Source: Stemphylium vesicarium | Lineage: Eukaryota > Ascomycota > Dothideomycetes > Pleosporales > Pleosporaceae | Assembly (NCBI GenBank): GCA_004380135.1 | Contig: QXCR01000012.1 | Span: forward strand, 124,001 to 188,000 | Direction of reading: 5' to 3' | DNA length: 64,000 nucleotides | Shown: one piece after another, positions 1-11,467 of the stretch | How the letters are laid out: every line of letters begins with the position of its first letter | Numbering within the stretch: the first letter of the stretch is position 1 | The notes under the pieces: generated by a model | Told to the model about the DNA's origin: nothing | Databases searched by the model: none | The model's input: the letters and a program-made list of their open reading frames with translations, nothing else | Made by a program: the position numbers and the translations under genes

Positions 1-762
1 TTGCGATTCTCGTCCGATCAGCGGTATGCCCGTCCTAACATCGATCGTGTACCTCTTATGCCAGTCTCACGCAATGCGATTGATCTCATGATGCGTCTGC
101 TCGAAGAAAGACAAGATCGACTTTCGGCTCAGCGGTACCGCGAGAACGACTGGATCCTTCGTGACAAAGCTCACGGCGCCCGCCGCCATCGGCACGTGGA
201 TACCGCTCCCGGCCATATTGTGTTTCCCAACGACGCAGAAGACATCAAATCGCACCCATTTTTCCGCAACATACAATGGTCGCTACTGCACGTCACGCGC
301 CCGCCATTCGTCCCTCGGGTGCATGGTGGCCAGCCCATCACCAAATACTTCGATGACGAGGCCGAGATCATGAGCGCATCCGATCATCTAGACTCCTCAA
401 GTTACGAAGATATCGGAAAGCGGCCCGACGCCGCAGTCGGGCTTGCAGCTGACAATGATGACACTACGACCCTTGTGCAAGCGAACATGCAGGCAAACCG
501 AGGCCTCGGTGTGCGGGTACCCTATGGACTCTGCGCTTCGATCCAAAACATGAAGCGGCGTAAGAGGGAGAAGAAAAGGCCACGCGACAAGCTTCTCCGT
601 GACCCAGAAGTTGGGCGCACGGTAATGGAGATCAGGAAGAAGGGTGCTTTTGTGGGGTATACGTATCGCAGGCCGAGATTCTCCTTGCACGATTTGGAAG
701 ACAAGATCACAACTACACGACCGCAAATTCAGCGAACTGGCGTGACCGCTGTAAGTGCATGA
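1..762 (+). CDS. AGC-family (NDR-related, Ppk35-like) protein kinase, C-terminal part
   Basis: Only the C-terminal 250 or so residues are in the window; the frame is open to the left edge and the first codon (TTG) is not a start. The first third carries the end of a kinase lobe (AIDLMMRLLEERQDRLS), then the AGC C-terminal extension: HPFFRNIQW, the RPPFVPRV segment and ITKYFDDEAEI. This resembles the fungal NDR-related Ppk35 group of AGC kinases. A basic segment (KRRKREKKRPRDK) and GAFVGYTYRRP precede the end. The stop at 760-762 lies just after a GTAAGT at 749-754, so a final intron is possible and the last few residues are uncertain. Family assignment is from recognised motifs; the cellular role is not inferable from this fragment. 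Confidence 0.8.
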   Translation: MRFSSDQRYARPNIDRVPLMPVSRNAIDLMMRLLEERQDRLSAQRYRENDWILRDKAHGARRHRHVDTAPGHIVFPNDAEDIKSHPFFRNIQWSLLHVTRPPFVPRVHGGQPITKYFDDEAEIMSASDHLDSSSYEDIGKRPDAAVGLAADNDDTTTLVQANMQANRGLGVRVPYGLCASIQNMKRRKREKKRPRDKLLRDPEVGRTVMEIRKKGAFVGYTYRRPRFSLHDLEDKITTTRPQIQRTGVTAVSA

Positions 763-925
763 TACCAGGATGGATAGCGAAACCGAGCAAGATCTCTTGG
801 GTCAGCAACGCTGAAAGATAGTTTGTTGTATCCACGCACTTCTTCAGATGGTTCTTGCCCTCCACTTTTGATATAGCCTTATACATCCACGCCGGTTCGG
901 TTCATTCCCTATTCCTAAACCTCCG

Positions 926-1597
926 CTAACTATGCCTTTCCTCTTTTCCCCTTCCCACCCCACTTATCTCCCCATTCTGCCGCAAGGTCTTCAGATAGCG
1001 CCCAAATACAGCGTACAACACTCCCGCGACGATAACAAAAACCAACACGCCCATAGAAACACCTAGCCCAATCGAGGCTGCTTCACCGAGGTCCGATGAC
1101 GGCTCCGCAGTGTTCTGTGACTGTGGTGCCGCGGAAGATGCAGCTGATAAAGACTGTGCAATACTTCCTTCAAGAACTGAAGTAAAAGATACCAAAGCCG
1201 CCGAAGACCTCATACTATTAGAAAACCCGGACGCCAGACTCCCATCTGTACTATCTCGTGCTGACGTCTCCTCACGTCCTTCTATAGACGATTCTCGCAT
1301 CGACCGAGTTTCCAACAGCGTCGCGGTTATTGCCGCAGTCACAAGCCCCGAGGGGCTCTGGCTTCTTTCTAGTGGTTCGGTTGCCGGAGAGGGTATTCGC
1401 ACTGTTTCTGTGATTGTCATAGCTGGGTTCATGGAAATCACTATCGGGTTGTCGCCACCGGTTTTTGTTGACGCTTTTACTGCCATTGTGGGGTGATTGC
1501 TTTGGCTCGGGGCTGTGATGAGCTGGATTTGGACTTTTGTGAGGGTTGTTAGTGTCCTGGAGGATGGTGCGATGGGCTGTTGCTGTGATGTGGGCAT
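926..1597 (-). CDS. Hypothetical Ser/Thr-rich protein with one membrane segment
   Basis: Single-exon frame of 223 residues starting at a real ATG. The N-terminal two thirds are rich in Ser, Thr and Ala, as in O-mannosylated fungal surface proteins. One strong hydrophobic segment (about residues 176-199, GLGVSMGVLVFVIVAGVLY) is followed by a short basic tail. No signal peptide is visible at this start, so a 5' exon may be missing. I do not recognise a family. The layout (Ser/Thr-rich ectodomain, one helix, short cytoplasmic tail) resembles small fungal cell-surface sensors, but that is a guess. It lies tail-to-tail with the kinase fragment and on the same strand as the next gene. Confidence 0.45.
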   Translation of the reverse strand: MPTSQQQPIAPSSRTLTTLTKVQIQLITAPSQSNHPTMAVKASTKTGGDNPIVISMNPAMTITETVRIPSPATEPLERSQSPSGLVTAAITATLLETRSMRESSIEGREETSARDSTDGSLASGFSNSMRSSAALVSFTSVLEGSIAQSLSAASSAAPQSQNTAEPSSDLGEAASIGLGVSMGVLVFVIVAGVLYAVFGRYLKTLRQNGEISGVGRGKEERHS

Positions 1598-2010
1598 CTG
1601 AAATCCGCAACTGGAGTGATGTGAGAAAGCTATTCTCTGAGGATGTGGCCTTGGGTGTGATGAGTGGTTTGCTGATGAGAGTAATCAGTAGATTAGGATG
1701 ACGGTGATGATTCTTGATGTGTTTTCCCAATGCGTGATGGGGATATGTGCTGGCAACGCGCGCGATGGTCGCCAACACGACTGCTCGTTTGTCATGTGAA
1801 TCAAGCTATTTCAGCAAAGTCGACTCATGTGTGCGCAAGAAACAGTAACATATGCAGAATAATATGTATGATCTATTGCTGACTATCGTAATGCTCGAAC
1901 GCTAATTGAAAACAACTTAGGCAGGGAGAGAAGTAGATGTGCGGCCGTGTCTGGTGGTAGACGGTACTCTATGGATCTAGATCGCGGAACAAGAAAGAAG
2001 GGCAAGGCGA
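1598..2010. other. Intergenic, 413 bp
   Basis: Lies between the one-pass membrane protein gene and the 3' end of the RTA1-like gene. It should hold the upstream region of the former. A 5' exon supplying a signal peptide could hide here, but I could not fix one. Confidence 0.4.
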
Positions 2011-3044
2011 CTACTTGCTGCGGCGGAAAGCAGCGAAAGGAGGGAAGAAGTATGCGGGATGGAAAACGGTGAGTACCGTGCAAGCGATCGCAAGCATCCT
2101 AGTTCATGTCAGTACTAATCTTCCAAGTTAATGTTGAATGCGGCGACTTACATTCCGTCAAGCAGGAGAAACTCCTTTTCATTTCGCATCAGCGCGTTGC
2201 CCCATCCACCAGCCATCTCAGGCAAACGGTAAATGCATCGGATCAGCACTGTAACGTACGCTAGCACGATCATGGCGCCGAACAGCTTGACCTTTCCAAG
2301 ACGGAAAGCACCCGTTTCCTTATCCATCTCGTAACTGCTCTTCTCGCTAATAGTGTGTGGGTGGCTGCGCGCCTTGCGGTAACGGATCACGTAGAAGGCA
2401 ATAAGAGCACCGCATACACTCATAGTGACGACCTGGAAGGCGATACCAGCTACGATGAGGTTATTGCCGGCGTCGATGAGCGCTTTGTTCGTAGTGCCGC
2501 CAGCAGCGGCCATTCCTCCACCAACGGCTTGAAGCACGATGGAGCCGAAATCGCAGCCGATGAAGATCCAAGGATAGAGGCGCGCCTTGATGAGCGAATG
2601 TTCGGGTCCGCAGTAGAGGACGAAGTGCTTCAGCGTAAGGTAGATGGCGGCGGCGACAAAACTGGGACCGAGAACTAGACAGCAGATCTGCAGTTTGAAT
2701 CCAGATTCGCTCCATGGGTTGTCGTTCATAATGACGCGACCGGCATATCCAGCTGTTTCGAGGAAAGTGCCGATGCCCAGGGCAAGAGTGTACGTCCATG
2801 TCTTGCTCATGATGCCGATGATGATGCAGCTAAGGCAGCAGAGAGCGAAAAGAGCGCATAGAAAGGCATTGGCTCCTAAGTTTGGCCTATAGCCGTAGAG
2901 CGTTGCGTAGACGGGGCATTCAGGCGATACTTCGAGACATTGGCGGAAATTCCCTTGGGGTCTGTCTGTGGCGGCGGAAACGATGAGGACCTGGGTTGCA
3001 AGGGCAAGCGCGGCCAGGAGGCCTGTTCGTACGCAGGAACGCAT
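2011..3044 (-). CDS. RTA1-like seven-transmembrane protein
   Basis: Two exons, 3044-2152 and 2098-2011, joined across a 53-nt GTAAGT...CTAG intron; the product is 326 residues. After an N-terminal hydrophobic leader come PVYATLYGYRPNLGANAF, then about seven hydrophobic helices with typical RTA1-family signatures: ETAGYAGRV, LGPSFVAAAIYLTLKH, FIGCDFGSIVLQAVGGG, RCIYRLPEMAGGWGN and, restored by the splice, EFLLLDGMM...VFHPAYFFP. Yeast relatives (Rta1, Rsb1) are linked to sterol-drug and 7-aminocholesterol resistance and sphingoid-base export; the substrate here is unknown. Without the intron the frame would stop directly after LDGM, losing the last helix, which supports the model. Location is presumably the plasma membrane. 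Confidence 0.9.
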
Positions 3045-4607
3045 GGTGGACGAGACGAAAACTGAACAAAACGAGCAGAGAAAGAAGAAGAATGCGAAAA
3101 GAGGAAGGCAACGATGGGCAAAATGGAATGATGTCTAAGCAAGCCGGGCGTGGGAGGTGGGCCAATTCATCCGGGGGCGCATGGTCGCTTCGCGGAGCGC
3201 CTAGCCCTCTGCTACATTTCCCCCTAGGTGTTAGATGGTAATACACACCGACCGTATACACCGTGTTCTAACGCCCGAGTCTTCGCGAATCTCTAAGCGA
3301 TGTTGTTTTGCCGTGCTTGACCGCGCGCCATTGGCCTCGCTTGCATCGTTAGGCTCAGTTGTTATGGCCAAGGCGTCAATGATTCGTGCTTAGGCCACGG
3401 CTCGACTACTTACCGGGCGCATGGATCCAGTTCTACCATGCACGTGCAAAATGACATGTGGGTATTCTGCTCGGCCATTTGGGGTGGCGCTGTGCGAGGC
3501 GTGGCTTGAGGGGGAAGGTGTTTGACGCGTACGGGACACAGATGGAGCGTGTGGCGTGGCGTTGCGTTGTTCGGCTGCGAGTTTGGCGCTGCCGTCTTCC
3601 CGATCGTTGTTCCTTATCTTCTAGATCTGCAATTGTAGCCGATGGACGTTAGCTATGCGGTTCATACTATTCTCACATCAGCAGCCTTTCCCGATATCTC
3701 TTGTGGAATACCTGAGCGAAAATTCCAGAGCATCGCGAATTACATGGAGGTGCTGTCAAACCCTCCTGAAACCTGTTGAAAGCACCACAGGTGTTCACCG
3801 GTTTGTATTCAATAGACGGCATACAACGGTCTTGTACTCTCCGGAATAATTATATTGGCTTCTTTCCCTGGCGTTGCTGTGGCTGATTGTGCATATGTCA
3901 TGGAGAATGCTGGGATGTGCAGCTTTCGAGGCTAGCCAGTTTAAGCTCTAGCCTCCTTCCCTCACCTGCAATCCAGGCGGATGTCTAAGCGTGTTTCCGA
4001 CGATACGCCCTCCTGTCGTATATTCTCTTTCCAAATATTTCTACAAACCATACCTTTGCTCCTGCTCATTCTTCATCGTTGGACTAGCGATCTTTTCTTG
4101 TCCTACTGGGGAGAAAATGCCAAGCTCTATCACGCCTCCTTGGTAACGTCTCAGAGAATCCCGGTGTCTATCTGCAGCGTAGAATCGCCCACACAGTATC
4201 TAGACTGAGTTCTTCCATACACTACGAGCTTTGGGACGAACGTTTCAAATCAACAAAACGTATACCTTGACGACATGTTCATGAGAGCATGTCACGTGTG
4301 GCCTGGCAATTTTTGCCGTTCTCGGACGAAGCGGGGCTCACAATAAAGTCGACGGGCATTGACGTCTCAATAGCTACTAACCCCACAGATGATAACGCAT
4401 TGATGATATCGGTGTTGAATTTTCATTGCATTCTCACTCAACTACAGCCTCTGTAGGCTTTGGATGTAACTGTGCTCTGCCGTGCCATCCGCTGTACCTC
4501 ACTGTGCAGCTTCGGAGACTAGCCGTTGATCCACCATGATCGATATCGGGTTAGCCCGTCAACCGAGACCTTCCTTTTTAACTTTCACAACTTAGCAGGG
4601 TTTAGCC
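3045..4607. other. Intergenic, 1.56 kb, divergent promoter region
   Basis: Separates the divergent RTA1-like and Zn2Cys6 genes and should hold both promoters. Only short unsupported frames are present; I see no RNA gene, repeat or conserved protein. Confidence 0.5.
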
Positions 4608-6852
4608 ATGGATCGTGTTGGAGAACCAAGACAGAAGTTCTCAAAGAGTCGTAATGGCATGTCCGTCTCCGTCTGTTTCCTTGGACTCCAAGGTCATAAC
4701 GCGGTGTTTACCTGAGCGGACAAACAGCTAACAAACGACCACTAGGATGCGTCACTTGCAAAGCGAGAAGAGTAAAATGCGATGAGACAAAGCCGACCTG
4801 CGATCAATGCGCTCGACGACGGATAACGTGTGGTGGTTACAAGATTGACGTCAGGTGGAAGCAAGCTTCTGAGTCCAGCATAAGAAGCCTGACACGGAGA
4901 ACCAGAGGAAGTTCATCGTCGGACCCACGCCCTGTTTCTATCCCTATGCCTCAATCGGACAATCATGAACAAAGAATTAGCTGGGGCAATGTTGAGGAAC
5001 GCATCGACACACAGCAGTCACAGGTATCCGATCATGCAGCTCCAGGCGATATTATGGATCTTGTATTCATGGACCCTAATATGAGGCCGGCATCCATGAA
5101 TCTCGCGACACCTCGTTCTTTCGATTCCTTGATACAAGGCTTTGGCCAGACTTCCTCGTTATCACCTCTCGAGCACCTTTCACAGGGTGTCAGTGTATCG
5201 CTCGAGCAAGACTTTAACATATCAAGTGGGAATGATGTACAAAGAGATTCAGCCGTAGACTTCGCGCCAGGATTATGGAACACAGAATTATTCTGGGAGG
5301 ATGACTTGAGGCCAGCTACTTGCGCAGCATCGAACGCACCGCTATCTCCGGACAACGCATCCAATCCAGATACACCGCAAGGCAGAAGAGATGAGGATGA
5401 GCGAATAGCACATCTGTTCCACAGACAAACATGTCTCACACTCTCGATCTATGAAGAGATTGACCAAAATCCCTGGAGGACGTTAATATGGCCTTTAGCT
5501 AGGGACCATCCGGCGTTGTGGCACGCTATCGCAGCATTGACGTGCTTTAGCATGAGCAGGCAACAGCCGGACCTTCGAGCCAGCGGTGCTAAGCACGTAC
5601 AATACAGTACGCAGCTACTTGCTGAAAATGCAGACAAAGGCGAAATGGTGCTCGACGCCGCATTGGCAGCTACATTGGCGCTTGGATTCGCCGAAACATG
5701 GGATTACGAACATGCGCCAAAGGGGATTAGCCACATTCGCAGTGCCGGCATTCTACTCGCACAACTCCTTTCTAACCGAGCGAACCTAGGATTGGACAGC
5801 GAAGGCGAAGCTCGTTTAGAATTCTTGTATAATACGTGGACCTATATGGACGTACTCGGGCGCTTTACATGCAACGATCCTTTCCCCTCCTATTCAGAGA
5901 GTACGCCCATCCCCAACTGGAGCGAGCTAGGATGGGATGCTACTAAATTTGACCCTCTGATGGGCTACTCGACTACCTTCTTTCCTATACTTCGGCGCGT
6001 CGCTGATCTCATTAACAAGGTTAGAGGGAGGTCGACGCCGCGCAACTCGCCTGCAATCATCTCGAAGGGGCTAGAGCTAAAACGAAGTATTGAAGAATGG
6101 ATACCACCAGTAGACCTAGAGTCTGTCGACGATCCGTCACAGAACATGACTGATGCTATTCAAACTGCAGAGGCATATCGATGGTCGACGTTATGCTTGC
6201 TCTACCAGGCCATCCCAGAGCTGCCAAATCTGACATCTTATGGCGAACTTGCGCAAAAGATTCTGGTGTACCTGGCCACAGTACCAATGAACTCTCCAAC
6301 AATAATCGTTCAGATACTACCCCTCATGGTAGCTGGGTGTGACGCTGTCGAGGAAGAAGACAGGGATTTTGTACGCGAGCGGTGGCACGCAATGTCTGAG
6401 CGCATGGTCACTAGCGTAGTCAATCGATGCCTCAGAATTACAGAAGAAGTCTGGAAGAGGAGGGAAGACTATCTTTGGGAACGGGGCATCTCGGCTTCAC
6501 CAAATGGTTTGCAAGCTGGACACGTTTCCAACGAGCCAACGTCACTCTCAAATGATATCGCCAACTTTATCAACGCAGAGACGAGTCCTGCGAGGGCGGC
6601 TGCTACTTCAGGTAGCGGAATCGTACCGCAGAATGCAAAGCGCAAGCTTCAGCAGGCTAATGGATTTCCCATGTCTGCTGCATTCAAAAAGGGTGTTGAC
6701 CAGCTGACGAGATCCGGATGTAATGAATATACTGTTCGTGGAAGGCTGCATTGGCTGGGGGTCATGAAAGATTGGGACTGCCAAGGTACGTTTTCCTTGA
6801 TTGAGACGAAGGAAGAGGGATACTAATACATTTGGCAGTTATGCTAGGTTAA
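4608..6852 (+). CDS. Zn2Cys6 transcription factor with fungal-specific regulatory domain
   Basis: Three exons: 4608-4656, 4746-6785 and 6839-6852, giving 700 residues. The DNA-binding cluster is at residues 18-45 with canonical spacing C18-X2-C21-X6-C28-X6-C35-X2-C38-X6-C45 (CVTCKARRVKCDETKPTC...). Exon 1 supplies MDRVGEPRQKFSKSRN and the split Gly codon just before C18. The only in-frame junction there is a GC-AG intron (GCATGT...CACTAG); the nearby GT would shift the frame. The middle region (HRQTCLTLSIYEEIDQNPWR, HPALWHAIAALTCF) matches the Fungal_trans_2 (DUF3468) regulatory domain. The last intron leaves a four-residue tail (VMLG). Target genes are unknown; no pathway genes adjoin it. 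Confidence 0.9.
4657..4745 (+). other. GC-AG intron inside the zinc-cluster coding region
   Basis: An 89-nt intron with donor ATG|GCATGT and acceptor CACTAG|GATGC. It is required to fuse SRN-G to CVTC in frame; the next available GT donor, three bases downstream, would put the cluster out of frame. A CTAAC branch-like motif lies near the 3' end. Confidence 0.75.
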
Positions 6853-7290
6853 AGGGTGCGTTGCATCCGCAGAACATATCGAGCGTCGTCAATGCCTTCT
6901 GCTCTGGGGTTACAGAGGATGATTTGTAGATCATTTTGCCGCAAGATCTACCAACGAATGACTGTGCGCCGCCACACCTCTGTCGCTGCGAAGATGGCTG
7001 AGATCTTTGCTGGAAACTGCATGTGGTCGCACGTGATCGCATCCAAAGTGGCCGTCAAGATCCTAGATTCAACCTAATACAATGAAATCTTCATGTGTCA
7101 AAGATCTGCGCTTTGTGACAAGTCAACAGCACCTTGCTTCCATTCATTGGTTGTGATGTCTCTTTTGCCATCATGCGTTGGCATGGCAAGGAGGAGCGAC
7201 TTTCGGGGCCGGAAATTCCGATCCTCACGTTCATCCTCCGCAACAACATAAACAACTACTCAACACCCTGCATACTAAGAAAACTCAACC
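6853..7290. other. Intergenic, 438 bp
   Basis: Holds the 3' end of the zinc-cluster gene and the promoter of the ECM15-like gene. Nothing else is recognised. Confidence 0.5.
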
Positions 7291-7886
7291 ATGGCATCTT
7301 CAGACGATCTTACCAAACTTTCGACACCGTCAGCGTGCATAGCGGACTTTTGTCTCATCCCGCTCGGCACCCCCACGGCATCGGTATCAAAGGAGGTGGC
7401 AGAGGTGCAGCGCGTCTTGAAGAAAAGCGGACTGAGTTATTCGATGCACTCTGCGGGGACGACTGTTGGTGAGTTTTCTCCACGTGTACCCCCTCTCCAC
7501 CCATTCACATTCTGGTGCATGCCCTCGCTTCCGAGACAGGTCGATTCTCGGCCGGGAAACGTTCTGTGGTCATCTGCGGGGCGTGGTGGATGGAGGGGTA
7601 GATGAAAGTCTTGAGGGAGCACACACTAAAACCATTTTTAGAGGGCTCATGGGACGATGTCATGCGGGTCATAGGGCAGTGCCACGCTATGCTTCACCAG
7701 AATGGCATTGTGAGGATTCAAAGCGACATTAGGGTGGGGAGCAGGACAGACAAGCAGCAGGGGTAAGTTTTGCATGTACGAAGTGCATCTGAGGCAAATC
7801 CACTGACTCGGCATCTTCACCCCTGCAGATTCAAAGATAAGGTCGAAGCCGTGGAAAAACTGCTAAAAGAGGACGAGAGTGCGTGA
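7291..7886 (+). CDS. ECM15: ECM15-like UPF0045/MTH1187 family protein
   Basis: Three exons (7291-7468, 7642-7762, 7829-7886) encode 118 residues, close to yeast Ecm15 (about 104). After a short N-terminal extension the family core is clear: ADFCLIPLGTPTASVSKEV, SGLSYSMHSAGTTVEGSWDDVM and, near the C-terminus, RIQSDIRVGSRTDKQQGFKDKV. The introns have clean GTGAGT...TTTTTAG and GTAAGT...CTGCAG ends, and both splice within conserved motifs, which fixes the model. MTH1187/YkoF-type proteins form small ferredoxin-like oligomers, and some relatives bind thiamine; the role of Ecm15 itself is poorly defined, so only the family name is offered. Confidence 0.9.
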
Positions 7887-8857
7887 TCGGACGAGTTTCG
7901 CAACAAACGCGCGTGTGACCAGGGTTGAGATGAGTTGTCGCAGCTGGGCAAGATTGCTCGGATCGGATCTTTCACGTGTCAGACAGAACACGACAGCCGC
8001 AGGCGCATGAAAAACAAATTTCACGACCACAATTGATGTATTCGCGTGCAGCCGATAGAATGTGCCTGCCAAAGATGCGACGAGCGTTTTGAAATGAAGA
8101 AGCTATTCTATTATTGGCTGCCTTTTACTGGACGTCATTGAGATGCTGGGGTAGCTGGCTATAAATGACGAATATGTGGAGGATGAGGTGGCTCGTACTC
8201 GGCTAGGCTTGACGGGCGACTTGTAGGGAGATTACTAGTAGACGATGACGGCCAAACCGCCAGCGGATAGATGCCGATGGAAGCGCAGTCCGCTGATGAG
8301 TGGCTAGACGTAGGGCTTTTCGAAACTGTCGATCAACAGCGTAGGATGCGCGGCGAATCAGTAGGCGCGGGCCACGAGTTTCCATCGTCGTCCCGCACAC
8401 GACTGCTCCAGGCTCTTCACCGCCAGTATTGGAGTCGAGGTAGGCTAAACCCGATGCGAGACTCGGGCGTGGTAAAACGCACGGCCGAGGGGCGGGTGTG
8501 TAAAAAGTTGGCGGGTGTCGAGCAGCATCATCCTTGACGTCGGTACCTTTCACCCGGAAAATCCCTCCAGTGCCGCAAGTACCCTCGCACCTCACTCCAC
8601 CACATGCGCAGCCACATTAATCTTCGCCCACACCGCCCAAATATTCGCTTCTGATTGTAGCTTCTAGTCACTCTTCGTCATTGCCGTCATCTACCCCACC
8701 GAACGCATCCCATATACGCTCTGGCCCTCCGAAATTGTCCCTCGTGTGATCGCATGGCGAATGCACGCGACCGCAGCAGCACCTGCCAGTCTCTAGCACC
8801 CGCGCGGTAACCTCGACGCTCACCCTTCTGCACGCTGAGCGCGAATCACCCACCACC
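7887..8857. other. Intergenic, 0.97 kb
   Basis: Contains the 3' end of the ECM15-like gene and the promoter and leader of MDM34, the last 250 nt being C-rich and pyrimidine-rich as in fungal leaders. No other gene is supported. Confidence 0.5.
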
Positions 8858-10669
8858 ATGGCTTTCAACTTCAACTGGTCGCCGCTCATCGCCGACACCT
8901 CGCGGGCGCGCGACATGCTCACCACGGCCTTGAACAAGTCGCCCAAGCCGCCCATCATCGTCGACGACATCATTGTCACAGAGCTGAACCTGGGCACCAC
9001 CCCGCCAGAGCTGGAGATACTAGAGATTGGTGACTTGGCCGAAGATAGATTTAGGGGCATTTTCAAGATGTCGTATGCCGGCGACGCGTTTTTGACGCTG
9101 AAAACTAAAGTCCAGGCAAACCCGCTGAAGACATATTTATCCACCAAGCCAGACTTCGCGTCACCACAGCCCCTGGCCGCGGCGTCTGGCTTGACGATAC
9201 CATTGCAAATTACTCTGTCCAATATCCGCTTGTCCGGCTTTGTCATCTTGGTCTTCTCCAAGCAAAAGGGCCTGACGCTCGTCTTCAGGAACGACCCTCT
9301 AGAGTCGCTCAAGGTCTCCTCGACGTTTGATTCAATTCCGTTTGTGCGGGACTACCTCCAGAAGGAGATTGAGGGCCAACTACGCGTGCTGTTCATGGAA
9401 GACTTGCCAGCTATCATCCACAGGTTATCGCTCCGAATGCTCTCGCCCGAGTATCAAGAAATTGAGACGGAGGAACGATTGGAACATGCCAACGACACCA
9501 CCGCCGCAATCGACCCCCTCGCGTCACCCCCGCAAGATGCCGTCGATGCCTTTGGCAACCCTCTCGACGAGGCCCAGATCTCGGCGCTGTCCCTCGACTC
9601 GGGCGAAATCCACGCTTCCTTCTCGCAGAAGAATATCCTCCGCCTAGCCGCCCTCTCGGAATCCCAACGAACACTGTCGCTCTTCACACCCGGTATACGC
9701 GATGCCGTCTTCCGAGCCTGGGCAGGTCATCCAGACAGGCCCGAGTCAGGTGTCGCTACACCAGCCCTCACACAAGGAAGTTTGTCAAGGATACAGTCGA
9801 CCTTTGGTAGCCTAAAGTCTGGCGCGTCGTCAGTCGCGTCTGGCAGCACAGGCAATGAGACCCTTAGCTCCCGACCGACCATGGCGTCCACCTTCTCGTC
9901 GTCTGCGGGTCTGAGTCTCGGCTCGTCTCGCTCCCGCACTGGTGGCATGCGGAAACGGAAGAAGCGAGTTGTCGACCTACGGAAGAAGGACACCCCTGAT
10001 TCCGGTGTATCGACAGGAGAGAACACACCTTCACAGAGTGCATACGCATCCGAGACATCAAGTGTCATTCCAGAGGAACGGGAGGCAGAAGAAGAGTTGG
10101 CTACCCCACCAAGGAGCCCCGCACAGCCAGGCATACGTTTTGACTCCAGACGAGGAAGCCTAGACATTGGCACACCCAAACGCATACCCGCGGAACCACC
10201 CGCCTTTGGTCCTCTTCTCGCCCCGCCAGCCGACCTCTCCGACGCACCAAAACCCTCCAAGTCGAAGCAGCCAGCACAACATCCACCCACCCACCTCGAA
10301 GACCCTTTTGTATCCCGCACATCCAGGCGCCCACCGATATCCCGCAACAAACTGCGACAAGCACAACAATCCACCTCTCCACTCCTGCGCTCCTTGTCGT
10401 TCGACAAGGTCTCTTCCCTCTCCGCGCTGTGCTCGCCCCCTCGCGCTTCATCGCCGCCCAACGCCGACATGATGTCCAGCTCGGGCGGTATCCTGGAACA
10501 AGCCTGGATGCAGAAGATGGCACAAGAGATTGCGAGGAAAGTCCAGGAAGAAAAGGACCGGTCATCCCGACAACGGCCCTCGAACCACACACGCACAAAG
10601 ACTGCGCCCGTAGGGGGTTTCTGGCAGAGTGAAGACGAGATTGAAGCGCCACCCGCCTATGTGGCTTAA
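8858..10669 (+). CDS. MDM34: Mitochondrial distribution and morphology protein 34 (ERMES subunit)
   Basis: A single 603-residue exon from a strong start context (CACCATGGC). The first 195 residues are the conserved SMP lipid-transfer domain of Mdm34: MAFNFNWSPLI, ARDMLTTALNKSPKPPIIVD, LNLGTTPPELEILEIGDL, MSYAGDAFLTLKTKVQANPL, RLSGFVILVFSKQKGLTLVF, and ending ...LPAIIHRLSLRML. The rest is a long Ser/Pro-rich, probably disordered region with a basic run (RKRKKRVVDLRKKD) and the C-terminal GGILEQAWMQKMAQEIARK motif found in filamentous-fungal Mdm34. In yeast it sits in the mitochondrial outer membrane and, with Mdm10, Mdm12 and Mmm1, tethers mitochondria to the ER for phospholipid exchange. Confidence 0.97.
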   Translation: MAFNFNWSPLIADTSRARDMLTTALNKSPKPPIIVDDIIVTELNLGTTPPELEILEIGDLAEDRFRGIFKMSYAGDAFLTLKTKVQANPLKTYLSTKPDFASPQPLAAASGLTIPLQITLSNIRLSGFVILVFSKQKGLTLVFRNDPLESLKVSSTFDSIPFVRDYLQKEIEGQLRVLFMEDLPAIIHRLSLRMLSPEYQEIETEERLEHANDTTAAIDPLASPPQDAVDAFGNPLDEAQISALSLDSGEIHASFSQKNILRLAALSESQRTLSLFTPGIRDAVFRAWAGHPDRPESGVATPALTQGSLSRIQSTFGSLKSGASSVASGSTGNETLSSRPTMASTFSSSAGLSLGSSRSRTGGMRKRKKRVVDLRKKDTPDSGVSTGENTPSQSAYASETSSVIPEEREAEEELATPPRSPAQPGIRFDSRRGSLDIGTPKRIPAEPPAFGPLLAPPADLSDAPKPSKSKQPAQHPPTHLEDPFVSRTSRRPPISRNKLRQAQQSTSPLLRSLSFDKVSSLSALCSPPRASSPPNADMMSSSGGILEQAWMQKMAQEIARKVQEEKDRSSRQRPSNHTRTKTAPVGGFWQSEDEIEAPPAYVA

Positions 10670-11467
10670 TTGTTTGAGCCAAAACAAAAAGGAAAAGAAG
10701 AGTGATGATGAAGTTATGAGCGATGAAATTTGTCATGACGAGCGGTCTTTTTTTTCTCCCTGTTTGTCCATCTCCTTGATCTGTTTCTTGCTTTGTAGTT
10801 TGCCTATTGCCTTTTTTTCCTTCCTCTTGTCTCTTTGCGTTATTTGTCTCGCTTTTCTTTTTTGTTGATCTTTAGCATTGGCGTTCATATTGCTCCATCC
10901 TCTATGTTGTTCATATGGGGAAAAATCCAGGATAAGGGTTAGGGCTTGGTTCGGTTTGGGGGTATGGGATAAAAAGCTCGTTGGGGATCAACTTGAGTTT
11001 TCACATTCACAAAATTTGCATAGGGGGCTGTTGCGTTGGGCTGTTGTTGTTGTTGTTGTTGTTGTTGTTGCCGAGGCGCTTGATGGGCCAGGGATGGACT
11101 GGGAAGAGGAGTTTGGACTCTCTCGCTGGTGATTTATCGGCGGAGAAGACAACCTTGGCGCGGAAGATGGAGGGTATATATACTGCACACTACTAATCTC
11201 ACTCTCCTTTTTTCTTAGTTGCAAGAAAAAAATGACGCCATCGTCGTCGTTGCAGCAAGAAACAGTCTTATATATATCGAATTCACCAATCACTTCATCT
11301 TGATCGTCTGCCATCTTTTGGGTACATGTGTGTGTTGTAAAGGAACAAACAGGTCATGATCTGTAGTATTTGTTTCGTTGATTTCAGCACATAAGATAAC
11401 GTGAATTAAAAAACGCCACCGCTCTCCCAAAACGCCAATCATCAACACAAACAACCATTCCACAAAC
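10670..11467. other. Intergenic, 0.8 kb, between convergent MDM34 and haspin
   Basis: Contains T-rich tracts just after the MDM34 stop (about 10745-10865), consistent with a 3' processing region, and a TGT microsatellite at 11042-11070. No coding feature is supported. Confidence 0.5.
11042..11070 (+). repeat. (TGT)n microsatellite
   Basis: Nearly ten perfect TGT units in the non-coding gap between MDM34 and the haspin gene. Confidence 0.95.

Noticed and set aside
9727..10596. 289-codon antisense frame inside MDM34
   Set aside because: Shadow of the Ser-rich coding strand; no domain, and MDM34 is certain.
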